A DNA stretch of 7,787 nucleotides from an uncultured Oscillospiraceae bacterium (GTDB lineage Bacteria; Bacillota; Clostridia; Oscillospirales; Oscillospiraceae): positions 1-7,787 of the forward strand of contig CAKUHV010000081.1 of the NCBI GenBank assembly GCA_934659445.1, given 5' to 3'. Shown here piece by piece: positions 1 to 5,740 of the stretch. The first letter of the stretch is position 1. Each line of letters starts with the position of its first letter. The notes under the pieces are model-generated. The model was not told the DNA's origin. It saw nothing but the letters and a program-made list of their open reading frames with translations, and made no database searches. The position numbers and the translations under genes are program-made.

Positions 1-434
1 ACGTTCAGGTCGCGCTCGGCGTAGCTCTCGTCCATGGACAGCAGCTTCATGGTCTCGCTCAGCTTTTTCTTAAAGTCCCACAGGCGCAGGCGGCTGCCTG
101 TCTTCTGCTCCAGCGCACTGCGGATAAAGGCGCTCAGGGTCACCCCGGGTACCTCCAGGGGGTTCTGGAAGGACAGGAAGATGCCGCGCTTGGCCCGCTC
201 GTTCACCGGCAGGGCGGTGATGTCCTCGCCGTCAAAAAGGATCTGTCCCCCGGTGACCGTATAAGCGGGGTTGCCGGTGATGGCATAGCCCAGGGTGGAT
301 TTGCCCGTTCCGTTGGGGCCCATGAGCACATGGACCTCGTCGTGGCCCACGTTCAGTTCCACGCCGCGGAGGATCTCCTTGTCCTCTACACTGACGTGCA
401 GATCCTTGATCTCCAGCAGATTTTTATTTTTCAT
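1..434 (-). CDS. sufC: SufC, Fe-S cluster assembly ATPase (5' part; gene runs off the left edge)
   Basis: ABC-type ATPase of the SUF system. In known systems SufC works with SufB and SufD in the cytoplasm as the scaffold complex on which iron-sulfur clusters are built. The visible 144 codons start MKNKNLLEIKDLHV and contain a Walker A motif GPNGTGKST at about residues 38-46, followed by LGYAITGNPAYTVTGG and the Q-loop FLSFQNPLEVPG. These together are characteristic of SufC rather than of a transporter ATPase. The signature motif, Walker B and H-loop would lie beyond position 1. The ATG at 434-432 overlaps the TGA of the upstream Rrf2 gene (ATGA), and AAGGAG sits 7 bases upstream, so translation is probably coupled to the regulator. 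SufB, SufD, SufS and SufU genes would be expected to the left, but this cannot be seen. Confidence 0.95.
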   Translation of the reverse strand, partial: MKNKNLLEIKDLHVSVEDKEILRGVELNVGHDEVHVLMGPNGTGKSTLGYAITGNPAYTVTGGQILFDGEDITALPVNERAKRGIFLSFQNPLEVPGVTLSAFIRSALEQKTGSRLRLWDFKKKLSETMKLLSMDESYAERDLN

Positions 435-901
435 AGGGATGCTCCTTCTTTTTCGCTGTCGGTCTGACATCCGCAGACCGCTTCATTTTGATCGGGCTTC
501 AGGTCCAGAAGGTCCTGAAGGGTATAGCTGTTGACATATTCGGTAATGCGGTTTTCAAGGCCCTTCCAGAAGGGCAGGGTATAGCACATTCCCATGCGGT
601 CGCACCGGCCGCCGTCCATAGCCTGACAGGAGACGGGCACCAGCTCCCCCTCCGCCGCAGTGAGGATCTCCCCCACTCTGTACTCCCCGGGCTGCCGGGT
701 CAGGCGGTAGCCCCCCGTCTTGCCCAGGGCGCTGTCCGCCAGACCGGCCCGGCACAGCTCCGGCATGATGCTCTCCAGATACTTGCGGGAGATCTCCTGC
801 CGCCGGGCGATGTCGCTCAGACGGATATAGCCTTCGTCCCGGTGCTCCGCAAGCTCCAGCATCACCCGAAGGGCGTAGCGGCCTTTGGATGAGATCATCA
901 T
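431..901 (-). CDS. Rrf2-family (IscR-like) transcriptional regulator of the suf operon
   Basis: A 156-residue protein of the usual Rrf2 length. The N-terminal winged helix-turn-helix is clear: MISSKGRYALRVMLELA, then IRLSDIARRQEISRKYLESI as the recognition region, and GKTGGYRLTR as the wing (residues about 59-69). Cysteines at 92, 100 and 106 match the place of the three cluster-binding cysteines of IscR (92, 98, 104), so it may sense Fe-S status. The histidine that is the fourth ligand in E. coli IscR is absent at the matching place. The C-terminus has an extra Cys-Gly-Cys at 143-145. The first of two ATG codons is chosen because AAAGGGG lies about 9 bases upstream. It is transcribed from a consensus promoter with tandem repeats that are probably its own operators, and it overlaps sufC by 4 bases. 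Feedback control of the suf genes is the natural inference. The exact family member (IscR, CymR or other) is not certain. Confidence 0.93.
   Translation of the reverse strand: MMISSKGRYALRVMLELAEHRDEGYIRLSDIARRQEISRKYLESIMPELCRAGLADSALGKTGGYRLTRQPGEYRVGEILTAAEGELVPVSCQAMDGGRCDRMGMCYTLPFWKGLENRITEYVNSYTLQDLLDLKPDQNEAVCGCQTDSEKEGASL
442..447 (-). promoter_or_regulatory. Ribosome binding site of sufC
   Basis: AAGGAG lies 7 bases before the sufC ATG and inside the last codons of the Rrf2 gene. It fixes the sufC start and supports coupled translation of the two genes. Confidence 0.8.
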
Positions 902-923
902 ACGCTTCAGCCCCTTTCCATTT

Positions 924-947
924 TAATTCCTACCGTTTCTATGGGAG
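924..947 (-). promoter_or_regulatory. Putative Rrf2 operator, copy 2 (over the transcription start)
   Basis: Second copy of the 24-bp element, 35 bp downstream of copy 1 and immediately after the -10 box. Its dyad is TCCCA-N9-TAGGA, with the same GGTAGGA core. The conserved pieces flank variable positions, as expected for a protein site rather than a recent duplication. Confidence 0.62.
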
Positions 948-976
948 ATTATATCCTCTAACTCCTACCTTGTCAA
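948..976 (-). promoter_or_regulatory. Sigma-A type promoter of the rrf2-suf operon
   Basis: On the minus strand TTGACA (976-971) and TATAAT (953-948) are both perfect consensus boxes with the ideal 17-bp spacer. The expected transcription start is near 941, giving a leader of about 40 bases before the ATG at 901. Such a strong promoter normally needs repression, which fits the two repeats placed over it. Confidence 0.93.
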
Positions 977-982
977 TAGGAG
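959..982 (-). promoter_or_regulatory. Putative Rrf2 operator, copy 1 (over the -35 box)
   Basis: A 24-bp element that matches the copy at 924-947 at 19 of 24 positions, in the same orientation. It contains an inverted repeat TCCTA-N9-TAGGA (extended to CTCCTA/TAGGAG) and a GGTAGGA core, and it covers the -35 box. Binding here would block RNA polymerase. That the adjacent Rrf2 protein is the binder is inference. Confidence 0.65.
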
Positions 983-1031
983 ATAAGACGAACCGGCAGT
1001 GCTTCCCGGCTTTCCCTTTGAGCACCCGCAC

Positions 1032-1068
1032 AAAAAAAGCGCTCCTCTGCTTTCCCAGAGGAGCGCTT
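1032..1068 (-). terminator. Intrinsic terminator of the EamA/DMT permease gene
   Basis: A perfect 13-bp stem (1037-1049 with 1056-1068) with a 6-base loop, followed on the minus strand by a run of T from the A-tract at 1032-1038. It lies 43 bases after the stop of the minus-strand permease gene and before the suf promoter, so it separates the two units. Confidence 0.93.
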
Positions 1069-1111
1069 AGACTGACGAAGCCGGAAAAACTGCGCTGTCT
1101 TTTCCGCTGTC

Positions 1112-2026
1112 TCAGTCCGCCCGCTTTTTCAGCGCGGCGGGGTCGATTTGAGACAGCAGCACTGCCGCCAGCACCAGGGCGCAACCGCAGTATTCCCGCA
1201 GCGTCATCCGTTCATGGAGGATCAGCGCCCCGGACAGGGCGCCGAACACCGACTCCAGACTGAGCAGCAGGGACACCACCGCCGGGTCGGAGCCCTTCTG
1301 GGCCAGGATCTGAAAGGTGTACGCCAGAGCGCTGGAGAACAGGCCCACATACAGGATGGGCAGCAGGCTGGCCTGCACGGCGGCCCAGGTGGGGTGCTCA
1401 AACACCAGAGCCCAGAGCAGGGACCACAGGGCGGACACCGTCAGCTGGGCGCAGCTGAGCTCCACCCCGTCCACCTTTCGGGCAAAGTGATCCACCAGCA
1501 GGATCTGGGCCGTAAAGCAGAAGGCGCAGAACAGAATGACCAGATCCCCGGTGTCCACGGCGAAGCCGTCCTTTACGCTGATGAGATACAGCCCGGCCAC
1601 CGCCACCACAACGCCGAGCCACACGGTCCCCGGCACCTTCTTCTTCATAAACAGTCCGCACAGGGGCACCAGCACGATGTACAGGGCGGTGATAAAGCTG
1701 GCCTTCCCTGTGGTGGTCATGCTGATGCCGATCTGCTGGCTGCAGGCTGCCACAGCCAGGGCCGTGCCGCAGCACAGGCCGCCCTTCAGCAGCTCCCGCC
1801 GTCCGGCCCGCTTCTCCTCCGGGCTGCGCAGATCCGCCGCCGGCTTTATCTTTCGATAGACCAGCAGCCCCAGGGTCAGGGCCGCGGCCCCCACGATGGA
1901 CCGGGCGGCGTTAAAGCTGAAGGGCTCCAGATTTTCCGCCCCCAGGCTCTGCCCCACGAAGGCCGTGCCCCAGATCAGGGCGGCCAGAACGGCGAATATG
2001 TTTTGTTTCATGTGGCTCTGTTTCAT
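1112..2026 (-). CDS. EamA/DMT-superfamily permease (RhaT/RarD-like), substrate unknown
   Basis: A 304-residue integral membrane protein of the drug/metabolite transporter superfamily. It has the two EamA repeats: the first begins IFAVLAALIWGTAFVGQSLGA, with the typical FNAARSIVGAAAL and ASFITALYIVLVPLCGLF segments. The second begins near GDLVILFCAFCFTAQILL and ends with ALAYTFQILAQ, LLSLESVFGALSGALILHE and GCALVLAAVLLSQ. About ten hydrophobic helices can be counted, with a charged loop near residues 60-75 (KPAADLRSPEEKRAGRR). The family exports or imports metabolites such as amino acids. The sequence does not reveal the substrate. The first ATG is chosen over the ATG five codons later: GGAG lies 10 bases upstream, a slightly long but usable spacing. 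It is a single-gene unit with its own promoter and terminator, divergent from the HAD gene. Confidence 0.92.
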   Translation of the reverse strand: MKQSHMKQNIFAVLAALIWGTAFVGQSLGAENLEPFSFNAARSIVGAAALTLGLLVYRKIKPAADLRSPEEKRAGRRELLKGGLCCGTALAVAACSQQIGISMTTTGKASFITALYIVLVPLCGLFMKKKVPGTVWLGVVVAVAGLYLISVKDGFAVDTGDLVILFCAFCFTAQILLVDHFARKVDGVELSCAQLTVSALWSLLWALVFEHPTWAAVQASLLPILYVGLFSSALAYTFQILAQKGSDPAVVSLLLSLESVFGALSGALILHERMTLREYCGCALVLAAVLLSQIDPAALKKRAD

Positions 2027-2086
2027 CTGTATCTTGCTCCGTTCCCAAAAAAATGCTAAAATATCCGCACACGCGAAAACGGGGCT

Positions 2087-2115
2087 ATTATAGCAAAAAT
2101 CTTTTCCGGATGCAA
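2087..2115 (-). promoter_or_regulatory. Extended -10 promoter of the EamA permease gene
   Basis: On the minus strand TGC-TATAAT (the -10 at 2092-2087 with an extended TG) lies 17 bp from a weak -35 TTGCAT (2115-2110). The predicted start near 2080 gives a leader of about 54 bases. Confidence 0.75.
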
Positions 2116-2186
2116 GACGCGGGGCGCAGGGAACGCATATACTGGCTCAAAGCCCCATAAGGAAAACCGGACCACAGGAGCGTTTT

Positions 2187-2807
2187 ATGATTTTTTTCGA
2201 TTTTGACGGCACTCTTTTAGAGTCCAACGGCGCCTGGGCAGACATCGACCACACCTTTCTGGGCCGCCACGGTCTGGCGGTGCCGGAGGGCTATGTGGAC
2301 TACTGCGCCCACCACTCCTTCCCCGACTCCGCCCACTACACCCGGGTGAACTATCTGCCCCAGCTGACAGAGGAGGAGATCATGGCCGCATGGCTGGAGC
2401 TGGCCAAGGACGCCTATGGCCGCAAGCTGCCCCTGAAGCCCGGAGCGAAGGAGCTTCTCCTGTCCCTCACCGCCCGGGGAGAGGAGCTGGCCCTGCTCAC
2501 CTCCTGTATGCCCCAGCTGTGCCGGGCCGCTCTGGAGCACCACGGGCTGACGGAGCTGTTCCGGGGTGTGCTGACCACCGTGGAGGTGGGGCTGGAGAAG
2601 CGGGACCCCGCCATGTACCGGTATGCCGCCCGACAGTTCGGCCAGAAGCCGGAGGACTGCACTCTGGTGGACGACTCCCCGGTGTACTGCGCCGCGGCCA
2701 AGCAGGCGGGCTGGCGCGCCGTGGGCGTGCGGGACGACCTGTTCGCCCACCGGCGGGAGGAGTTTTCCGCCTGTGACCGGTATATTGAGGACCTGAGCCA
2801 GTTCTGA
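2187..2807 (+). CDS. HAD-superfamily hydrolase, phosphoglycolate-phosphatase-like
   Basis: A 206-residue haloacid dehalogenase-type phosphatase. Motif I is FFDFDGTLLES with the nucleophile Asp5 and acid/base Asp7. Motif II is LLTS (Thr105 or Ser106). Motif III is a lysine in EKRDPAMYRYAARQFG (Lys138). Motif IV is LVDDSPVYCAAAKQAGW (Asp162, Asp163). Residues about 12-80 form a helical C1-type cap, as in Gph/PGMB-like proteins. Members dephosphorylate small phosphate esters in the cytoplasm. The substrate cannot be told from sequence. The usual K-P-D-P of motif III is replaced by K-R-D-P, still with the essential lysine. AGGAG lies 6 bases before the ATG. No convincing promoter was found for it: TATACT at 2138-2143 lacks a good -35. 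It is followed by a strong terminator, so it is a single-gene unit. Confidence 0.9.
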   Translation: MIFFDFDGTLLESNGAWADIDHTFLGRHGLAVPEGYVDYCAHHSFPDSAHYTRVNYLPQLTEEEIMAAWLELAKDAYGRKLPLKPGAKELLLSLTARGEELALLTSCMPQLCRAALEHHGLTELFRGVLTTVEVGLEKRDPAMYRYAARQFGQKPEDCTLVDDSPVYCAAAKQAGWRAVGVRDDLFAHRREEFSACDRYIEDLSQF

Positions 2808-2809
2808 CA

Positions 2810-2853
2810 ATCAGGCCCCCGCCCGAAGAACGGGCAGGGGCCTGATCGTTTTT
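2810..2853 (+). terminator. Intrinsic terminator of the HAD gene, overlapping the end of pcrA
   Basis: A 16-bp stem (2810-2825 with 2831-2846, one C-A mismatch) around an AAGAA loop, followed by CG and five T residues on the plus strand. The stem begins three bases after the HAD stop. The T-run ends inside the stop codon of the convergent pcrA gene (2854-2852). On the minus strand the stem is not followed by a T-run, so any action on pcrA transcripts would be weak. Confidence 0.92.
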
Positions 2854-5410
2854 ATACCTTCTGCATATGGGCGGCGGCGGACTTCAGCATCAGCCGCTTG
2901 GTGCCCACGTTGTCGAAGGCGATCTCCAACAGGGCGTCGCCCCCCATTTTCTGCACGGACAGCACCATGCCCTTTCCAAAGGCCTTGTGCTGCACCATGT
3001 CCCCCTTCTGGAAGGCGGTGAGAGAGGGCGCGGCCGCCGCCGCGCTGCCCATGCCTCCCGTTTGGGGCAGGGGCATCCGGGAGCGCTCCACCGTGCGGCC
3101 CGTCCCCGCCGGGCGGGCGTTCCCTCCGGCGGCGGAGCCGGACATGGCCCGGGTGAAGCCGCCGTAGCTGCTCTGGGGCCGCTGGTCAAACTCCGACCGG
3201 CGCTGGCCGTAAGCGGGCCGGTCGCCGTAGCCGTTGTAGCCGGAGTCCCGGCTGGGGATGCCGCCCCAATCGCTGTCCTGAGCCAGGAAGGAGCGGCCCT
3301 TCTTTTCCACCAGCTCCTCAGGGATCTCCCCCACAAAGCGGCTGGGCCGATTGGAGCTGGTGCGTCCGAACAGCATCCGCTGTCCGGCGCAGGTCATGTA
3401 CAGCTTCTCCTTGGCCCGGGTCATGGCCACATAGCACAGGCGGCGCTCCTCCTCCATCTCGTCGGTCTCCCCAATGGCGCGGATCCCGGGGAAGATGCCC
3501 TCCTCGGTGCCCACCACAAAGACCACGGGGAACTCCAGCCCCTTGGCGGAGTGCATGGTCATCATCACCACACAGTCCTGGTCGGGGTCGTGGCTGTCCA
3601 TGTCGGTATACAGGGCGATCTCGTCCAGGAAGCCCGCCAGACTGGGCTGATCCCCGGCGTTTTCCAGATATCCGTGGATGGAGGTCAGCAGCTCCCGCAC
3701 GTTCTCCAGGCGGGTGCGGTCCTCCACGGTGTTCTTGGCCTCCAACATCACGGCGTAACCCGTGCGCTGGATCAATTCCTCATAGAACTGGTCCAGAGGC
3801 AGCTGTCCGGCCAGCACCGCCAGCTCCCCCATCAGGTTGGTGAAGGCCGCCAGCTTGGCCGCCGACCGCTCCAGTTCCGGGTACATCCGGGCGTTGTCGA
3901 TGACGGAGTAGAGGGACGCCCCCTCCCGCAGGGCGATCTGCTGGGCGGTCTCCACCGTCTTGGCCCCGATGCCCCGGGGCGGGTTGTTGATGATCCGGGC
4001 CAGGCGCAGGTCGTCCTCCGGGTTGTTCAGCACCGCCAGATAGGCCACCATGTCCTTGACCTCCGCCCGCTCGAAGTAGCGGGTGCCGCCGATGATGCGG
4101 TAGGGGATGCCGCTGCGCTTACAGGCATTTTCCATCTGGTTGGACTGGGCGTTCATGCGGTAGAGGATGGCGTGGTCCTTGAAGTGCCGCCCCTTGGACA
4201 CCCCGTCCAGGATCTGGTTGGCCACATACTGGGCCTCGTCATTTTCGTTCATGGCGGTGTACAGGGTCACCTTATCCCCTGCTCCCGCCCGGGTCCAAAG
4301 TTCCTTGCCCTTCCGGCCCTGGTTGTTGCGGATCACGGCGTTGGATGCCTCCAGAATGGACTTGGTGGAGCGGTAGTTCTCCTCCAGGCGGATGGTGCGG
4401 CAGGCGGGATACTGCTTTTCAAAGGAGAGGATATTCTCGATGGTGGCCCCGCGGAAGCGATAGATGGACTGGTCATCGTCGCCCACCACGCAGAAGTTCT
4501 CGTATCCCCCCGCCAGGGTAGAGGCCAGCAGATACTGTAAATTGTTGGTGTCCTGATACTCGTCGATGAGCACATAGCGGAACTTCCGCTGGTAATAGGT
4601 GCGCACGTCCTCAAACTGCTGGAGCAGGCGCACAGTGTGCAGGATGATGTCGTCGAAGTCCAGGGCGCTGGCCTCCCACAGGCGGCGCTGATACTCGCAG
4701 TAGATCCTGGCGATCTTGATCAGGCGGAAATCCCCCGCCTTCTCCTGCTGGGCCAGGTAGTCCGGGGCCAGCAGCATGGCGTCCTTGGCCCGGGAGATGT
4801 AACCCAGCACCGACCGGGGCGGGAACTGCTTGTCGTCGGTGTTCAGGTCCTTCATGCACTCCTTGATGACCCGCAGGGAATCGTCCGTGTCGTAAATGGT
4901 GAAGCGGGAGGAAAAGCCCAGCTTCTCGATGTCCCGCCGCAGGATGCGCACACAGGCGGAGTGGAAGGTAGCCGCCCAGATGTCGTTGGCTGCCGGGCCC
5001 AGCATCTTTTCCAGCCGCTCCTTCAGCTCCCCCGCCGCCTTGTTGGTAAAGGTGATGGCCAGAATGGACCAGGGGGCGGCGGGCTCCACCTGGCACAGGC
5101 GCACCTGGCGCTCCCGCTCCTCCCGGGTGGAGGCCCCCTTCTGGGCGTACCGCTGGAGAAAGGCCAGGTCATCCGCCGTCACCCAGTCGGGCACCTCGGG
5201 GCAGTCGGAGCCCCGCCCGTACCGCATCAGGTTGGCCACCCGGTGGATCAGCACGGTGGTCTTGCCGCTGCCGGCCCCCGCCAGCAGCAGCAGCGGCCCC
5301 TCGGTGGCCAGCGCCGCCTGCTGCTGCTGGGGATTCAGGCGGATAAAATCCCGGGCGATGGCCGCCCGGCGGGCCTGAACAAATTGAAGCTCCTGCTCGT
5401 GGTCTAACAT
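2852..5410 (-). CDS. pcrA: PcrA/UvrD-type superfamily 1 DNA helicase
   Basis: A 3'-5' ATP-driven DNA helicase used in repair, replication restart and removal of stalled complexes. With the start at 5410 it has 852 residues. The helicase motifs occur in order: Q motif LNPQQQQA (26-33), Walker A AGAGSGKT (44-51), motif Ia ITFTNKAA (119-126), Walker B LIDEYQDT (281-288), GDDDQSIYRFRGA (310-322), LEENYRS (342-348), MTMHSAKGLEF (617-627) and CYVAMTRAKEKLY (659-671). A Gly/Ser/Arg-rich flexible linker (about 704-797) leads to a C-terminal Tudor-like fold (FQKGDMVQHKAFGKGMVLSV to the end), which in Bacillus and Geobacillus PcrA contacts RNA polymerase. About 44 residues are inserted between Walker A and motif Ia. 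The ATG at 5410 has GGGAG 7 bases upstream. An in-frame GTG at 5452 would add 14 residues but lies inside a hairpin and lacks a good site. It is transcribed alone from a promoter at 5488-5516. Confidence 0.96.
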   Translation of the reverse strand: MLDHEQELQFVQARRAAIARDFIRLNPQQQQAALATEGPLLLLAGAGSGKTTVLIHRVANLMRYGRGSDCPEVPDWVTADDLAFLQRYAQKGASTREERERQVRLCQVEPAAPWSILAITFTNKAAGELKERLEKMLGPAANDIWAATFHSACVRILRRDIEKLGFSSRFTIYDTDDSLRVIKECMKDLNTDDKQFPPRSVLGYISRAKDAMLLAPDYLAQQEKAGDFRLIKIARIYCEYQRRLWEASALDFDDIILHTVRLLQQFEDVRTYYQRKFRYVLIDEYQDTNNLQYLLASTLAGGYENFCVVGDDDQSIYRFRGATIENILSFEKQYPACRTIRLEENYRSTKSILEASNAVIRNNQGRKGKELWTRAGAGDKVTLYTAMNENDEAQYVANQILDGVSKGRHFKDHAILYRMNAQSNQMENACKRSGIPYRIIGGTRYFERAEVKDMVAYLAVLNNPEDDLRLARIINNPPRGIGAKTVETAQQIALREGASLYSVIDNARMYPELERSAAKLAAFTNLMGELAVLAGQLPLDQFYEELIQRTGYAVMLEAKNTVEDRTRLENVRELLTSIHGYLENAGDQPSLAGFLDEIALYTDMDSHDPDQDCVVMMTMHSAKGLEFPVVFVVGTEEGIFPGIRAIGETDEMEEERRLCYVAMTRAKEKLYMTCAGQRMLFGRTSSNRPSRFVGEIPEELVEKKGRSFLAQDSDWGGIPSRDSGYNGYGDRPAYGQRRSEFDQRPQSSYGGFTRAMSGSAAGGNARPAGTGRTVERSRMPLPQTGGMGSAAAAAPSLTAFQKGDMVQHKAFGKGMVLSVQKMGGDALLEIAFDNVGTKRLMLKSAAAHMQKV

Positions 5411-5417
5411 GGTGCGT

Positions 5418-5422
5418 CTCCC
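5418..5422 (-). promoter_or_regulatory. Ribosome binding site that sets the pcrA start
   Basis: GGGAG 7 bases before the ATG at 5410. This decides against the GTG at 5452, which would use sequence within the leader hairpin. Confidence 0.75.
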
Positions 5423-5441
5423 ATCTCTCTGTTTCCGCCGC

Positions 5442-5471
5442 AGAAGTCCCACCCCGCGGGGTGGGACTTCT
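5442..5471 (-). promoter_or_regulatory. Perfect 30-bp palindrome in the pcrA mRNA leader
   Basis: Two exact 15-bp arms meet at a central GC with no spacer, so the RNA would fold as a very stable GC-rich stem of about 13 bp with a four-base loop. From the predicted start near 5481 it begins about 10 bases from the 5' end of the pcrA mRNA and ends about 20 bases before the ribosome binding site. On the minus strand no T-run follows, so it does not look like a terminator for pcrA. It could protect the 5' end from decay or bind a protein. On the plus strand it is followed by a modest T-rich stretch, but no plus-strand gene lies before it. Confidence 0.7.
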
Positions 5472-5487
5472 CGGGTTCTTTTGTCTT

Positions 5488-5516
5488 ATTCTATCGCAAA
5501 TCCTCCCCGGGGTCAA
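5488..5516 (-). promoter_or_regulatory. Sigma-A type promoter of pcrA
   Basis: On the minus strand TTGACC (5516-5511) and TAGAAT (5493-5488) are separated by exactly 17 bp, each one base from consensus. The predicted start near 5481 gives a leader of about 70 bases. No clostridial LexA-type GAAC-N4-GTTC site is seen here, so SOS control is not supported. Confidence 0.85.
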
Positions 5517-5611
5517 CCGGGATCGGCGTCTTTTCCCGCTCCGGCAGTCTTTTGCCCCCTTCTGTCAAAACCGCAACATCTGGTACTCTGTTTTGCGGAA
5601 TATTCCGTCAT
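5513..5611 (-). CDS. Possible 32-residue small protein or leader peptide upstream of pcrA
   Basis: An ATG at 5611 is preceded by GGAGG with an ideal 7-base spacing (5619-5623). The frame stays open for 32 codons, beginning MTEYSAKQST, then RCCGFDRRGQ, and ending at a TGA at 5515-5513 within the -35 box of pcrA. The peptide is basic in the middle with a Cys-Cys pair and rich in Gly and Ala at the end. It has no membrane segment or family that I recognise. Its only support is the strong ribosome binding site. No good promoter was found upstream on this strand, and an open frame of this length can occur by chance. Treat it as a candidate. Confidence 0.25.
   Translation of the reverse strand: MTEYSAKQSTRCCGFDRRGQKTAGAGKDADPG
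5596..5607. repeat. 12-bp perfect palindrome CGGAATATTCCG
   Basis: An uninterrupted dyad in the non-coding gap between pcrA and the exported-protein gene, falling just after the start of the possible small ORF. It could be a binding site for a dimeric regulator. I do not recognise the motif, and a single site of this length may be chance. Confidence 0.35.
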
Positions 5612-5643
5612 TTTGTTGCCTCCGCCCGAAAAGTGATACCGAT

Positions 5644-5694
5644 CTGTAACCGTTTTTTCACCGCCGCGTAACGGCTTCGATGAGATGGTTACAG
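5644..5694. promoter_or_regulatory. Putative regulatory region with three GTAAC half-sites
   Basis: CTGTAACC (5644-5651) and its exact inverse GGTTACAG (5687-5694) are 35 bp apart, with a further GTAACGG (5668-5674) between them. The half-sites are thus spaced about 20-22 bp, close to two helical turns. The last one lies just upstream of the -10 of the exported-protein gene, where an activator or repressor would sit. The promoter lacks a recognisable -35 box, consistent with activator dependence. The binding protein is unknown. Confidence 0.4.
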
Positions 5695-5701
5695 TCCGTT
5701 C

Positions 5702-5710
5702 TGGTATACT
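5702..5710 (+). promoter_or_regulatory. Extended -10 promoter of the exported-protein gene
   Basis: TGG-TATACT at 5702-5710 matches an extended -10. No good -35 lies 16-18 bp upstream. The predicted start near 5717 gives a short leader of about 24 bases with AAAGGAGGG before the gene. Confidence 0.6.
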
Positions 5711-5740
5711 CAGGGTACAAAAGGAAAGGAGGGCTTATTG

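Noticed and set aside
1148..2059. A 303-codon open frame on the plus strand
   Set aside because: Antisense to the EamA permease, with a Gln/Gly/His-rich composition and no hydrophobic or catalytic pattern.
2084..2094. Near-palindrome GCTATTATAGC as an operator
   Set aside because: It is accounted for by the TATAAT -10 box of the permease gene, and its short length makes chance likely.
2110..2160. A 16-codon frame before the HAD gene, considered as a leader peptide
   Set aside because: It has no Shine-Dalgarno site, no regulatory codon run and no attenuator structure between it and the HAD gene.
2867..4540. A 557-codon open frame on the plus strand
   Set aside because: It is antisense to pcrA. 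Its translation is a biased His/Gly/Leu/Val mix, there is no ribosome binding site, and the opposite strand has all helicase motifs.
5450..5452. GTG as the start of pcrA, adding 14 residues
   Set aside because: It lies inside the perfect palindrome and has no good ribosome binding site, while the ATG at 5410 has GGGAG at 7 bases and gives a PcrA-like N-terminus.
5472..5520. LexA (SOS) box before pcrA
   Set aside because: GAAC occurs, but without the inverted GTTC at the right spacing.
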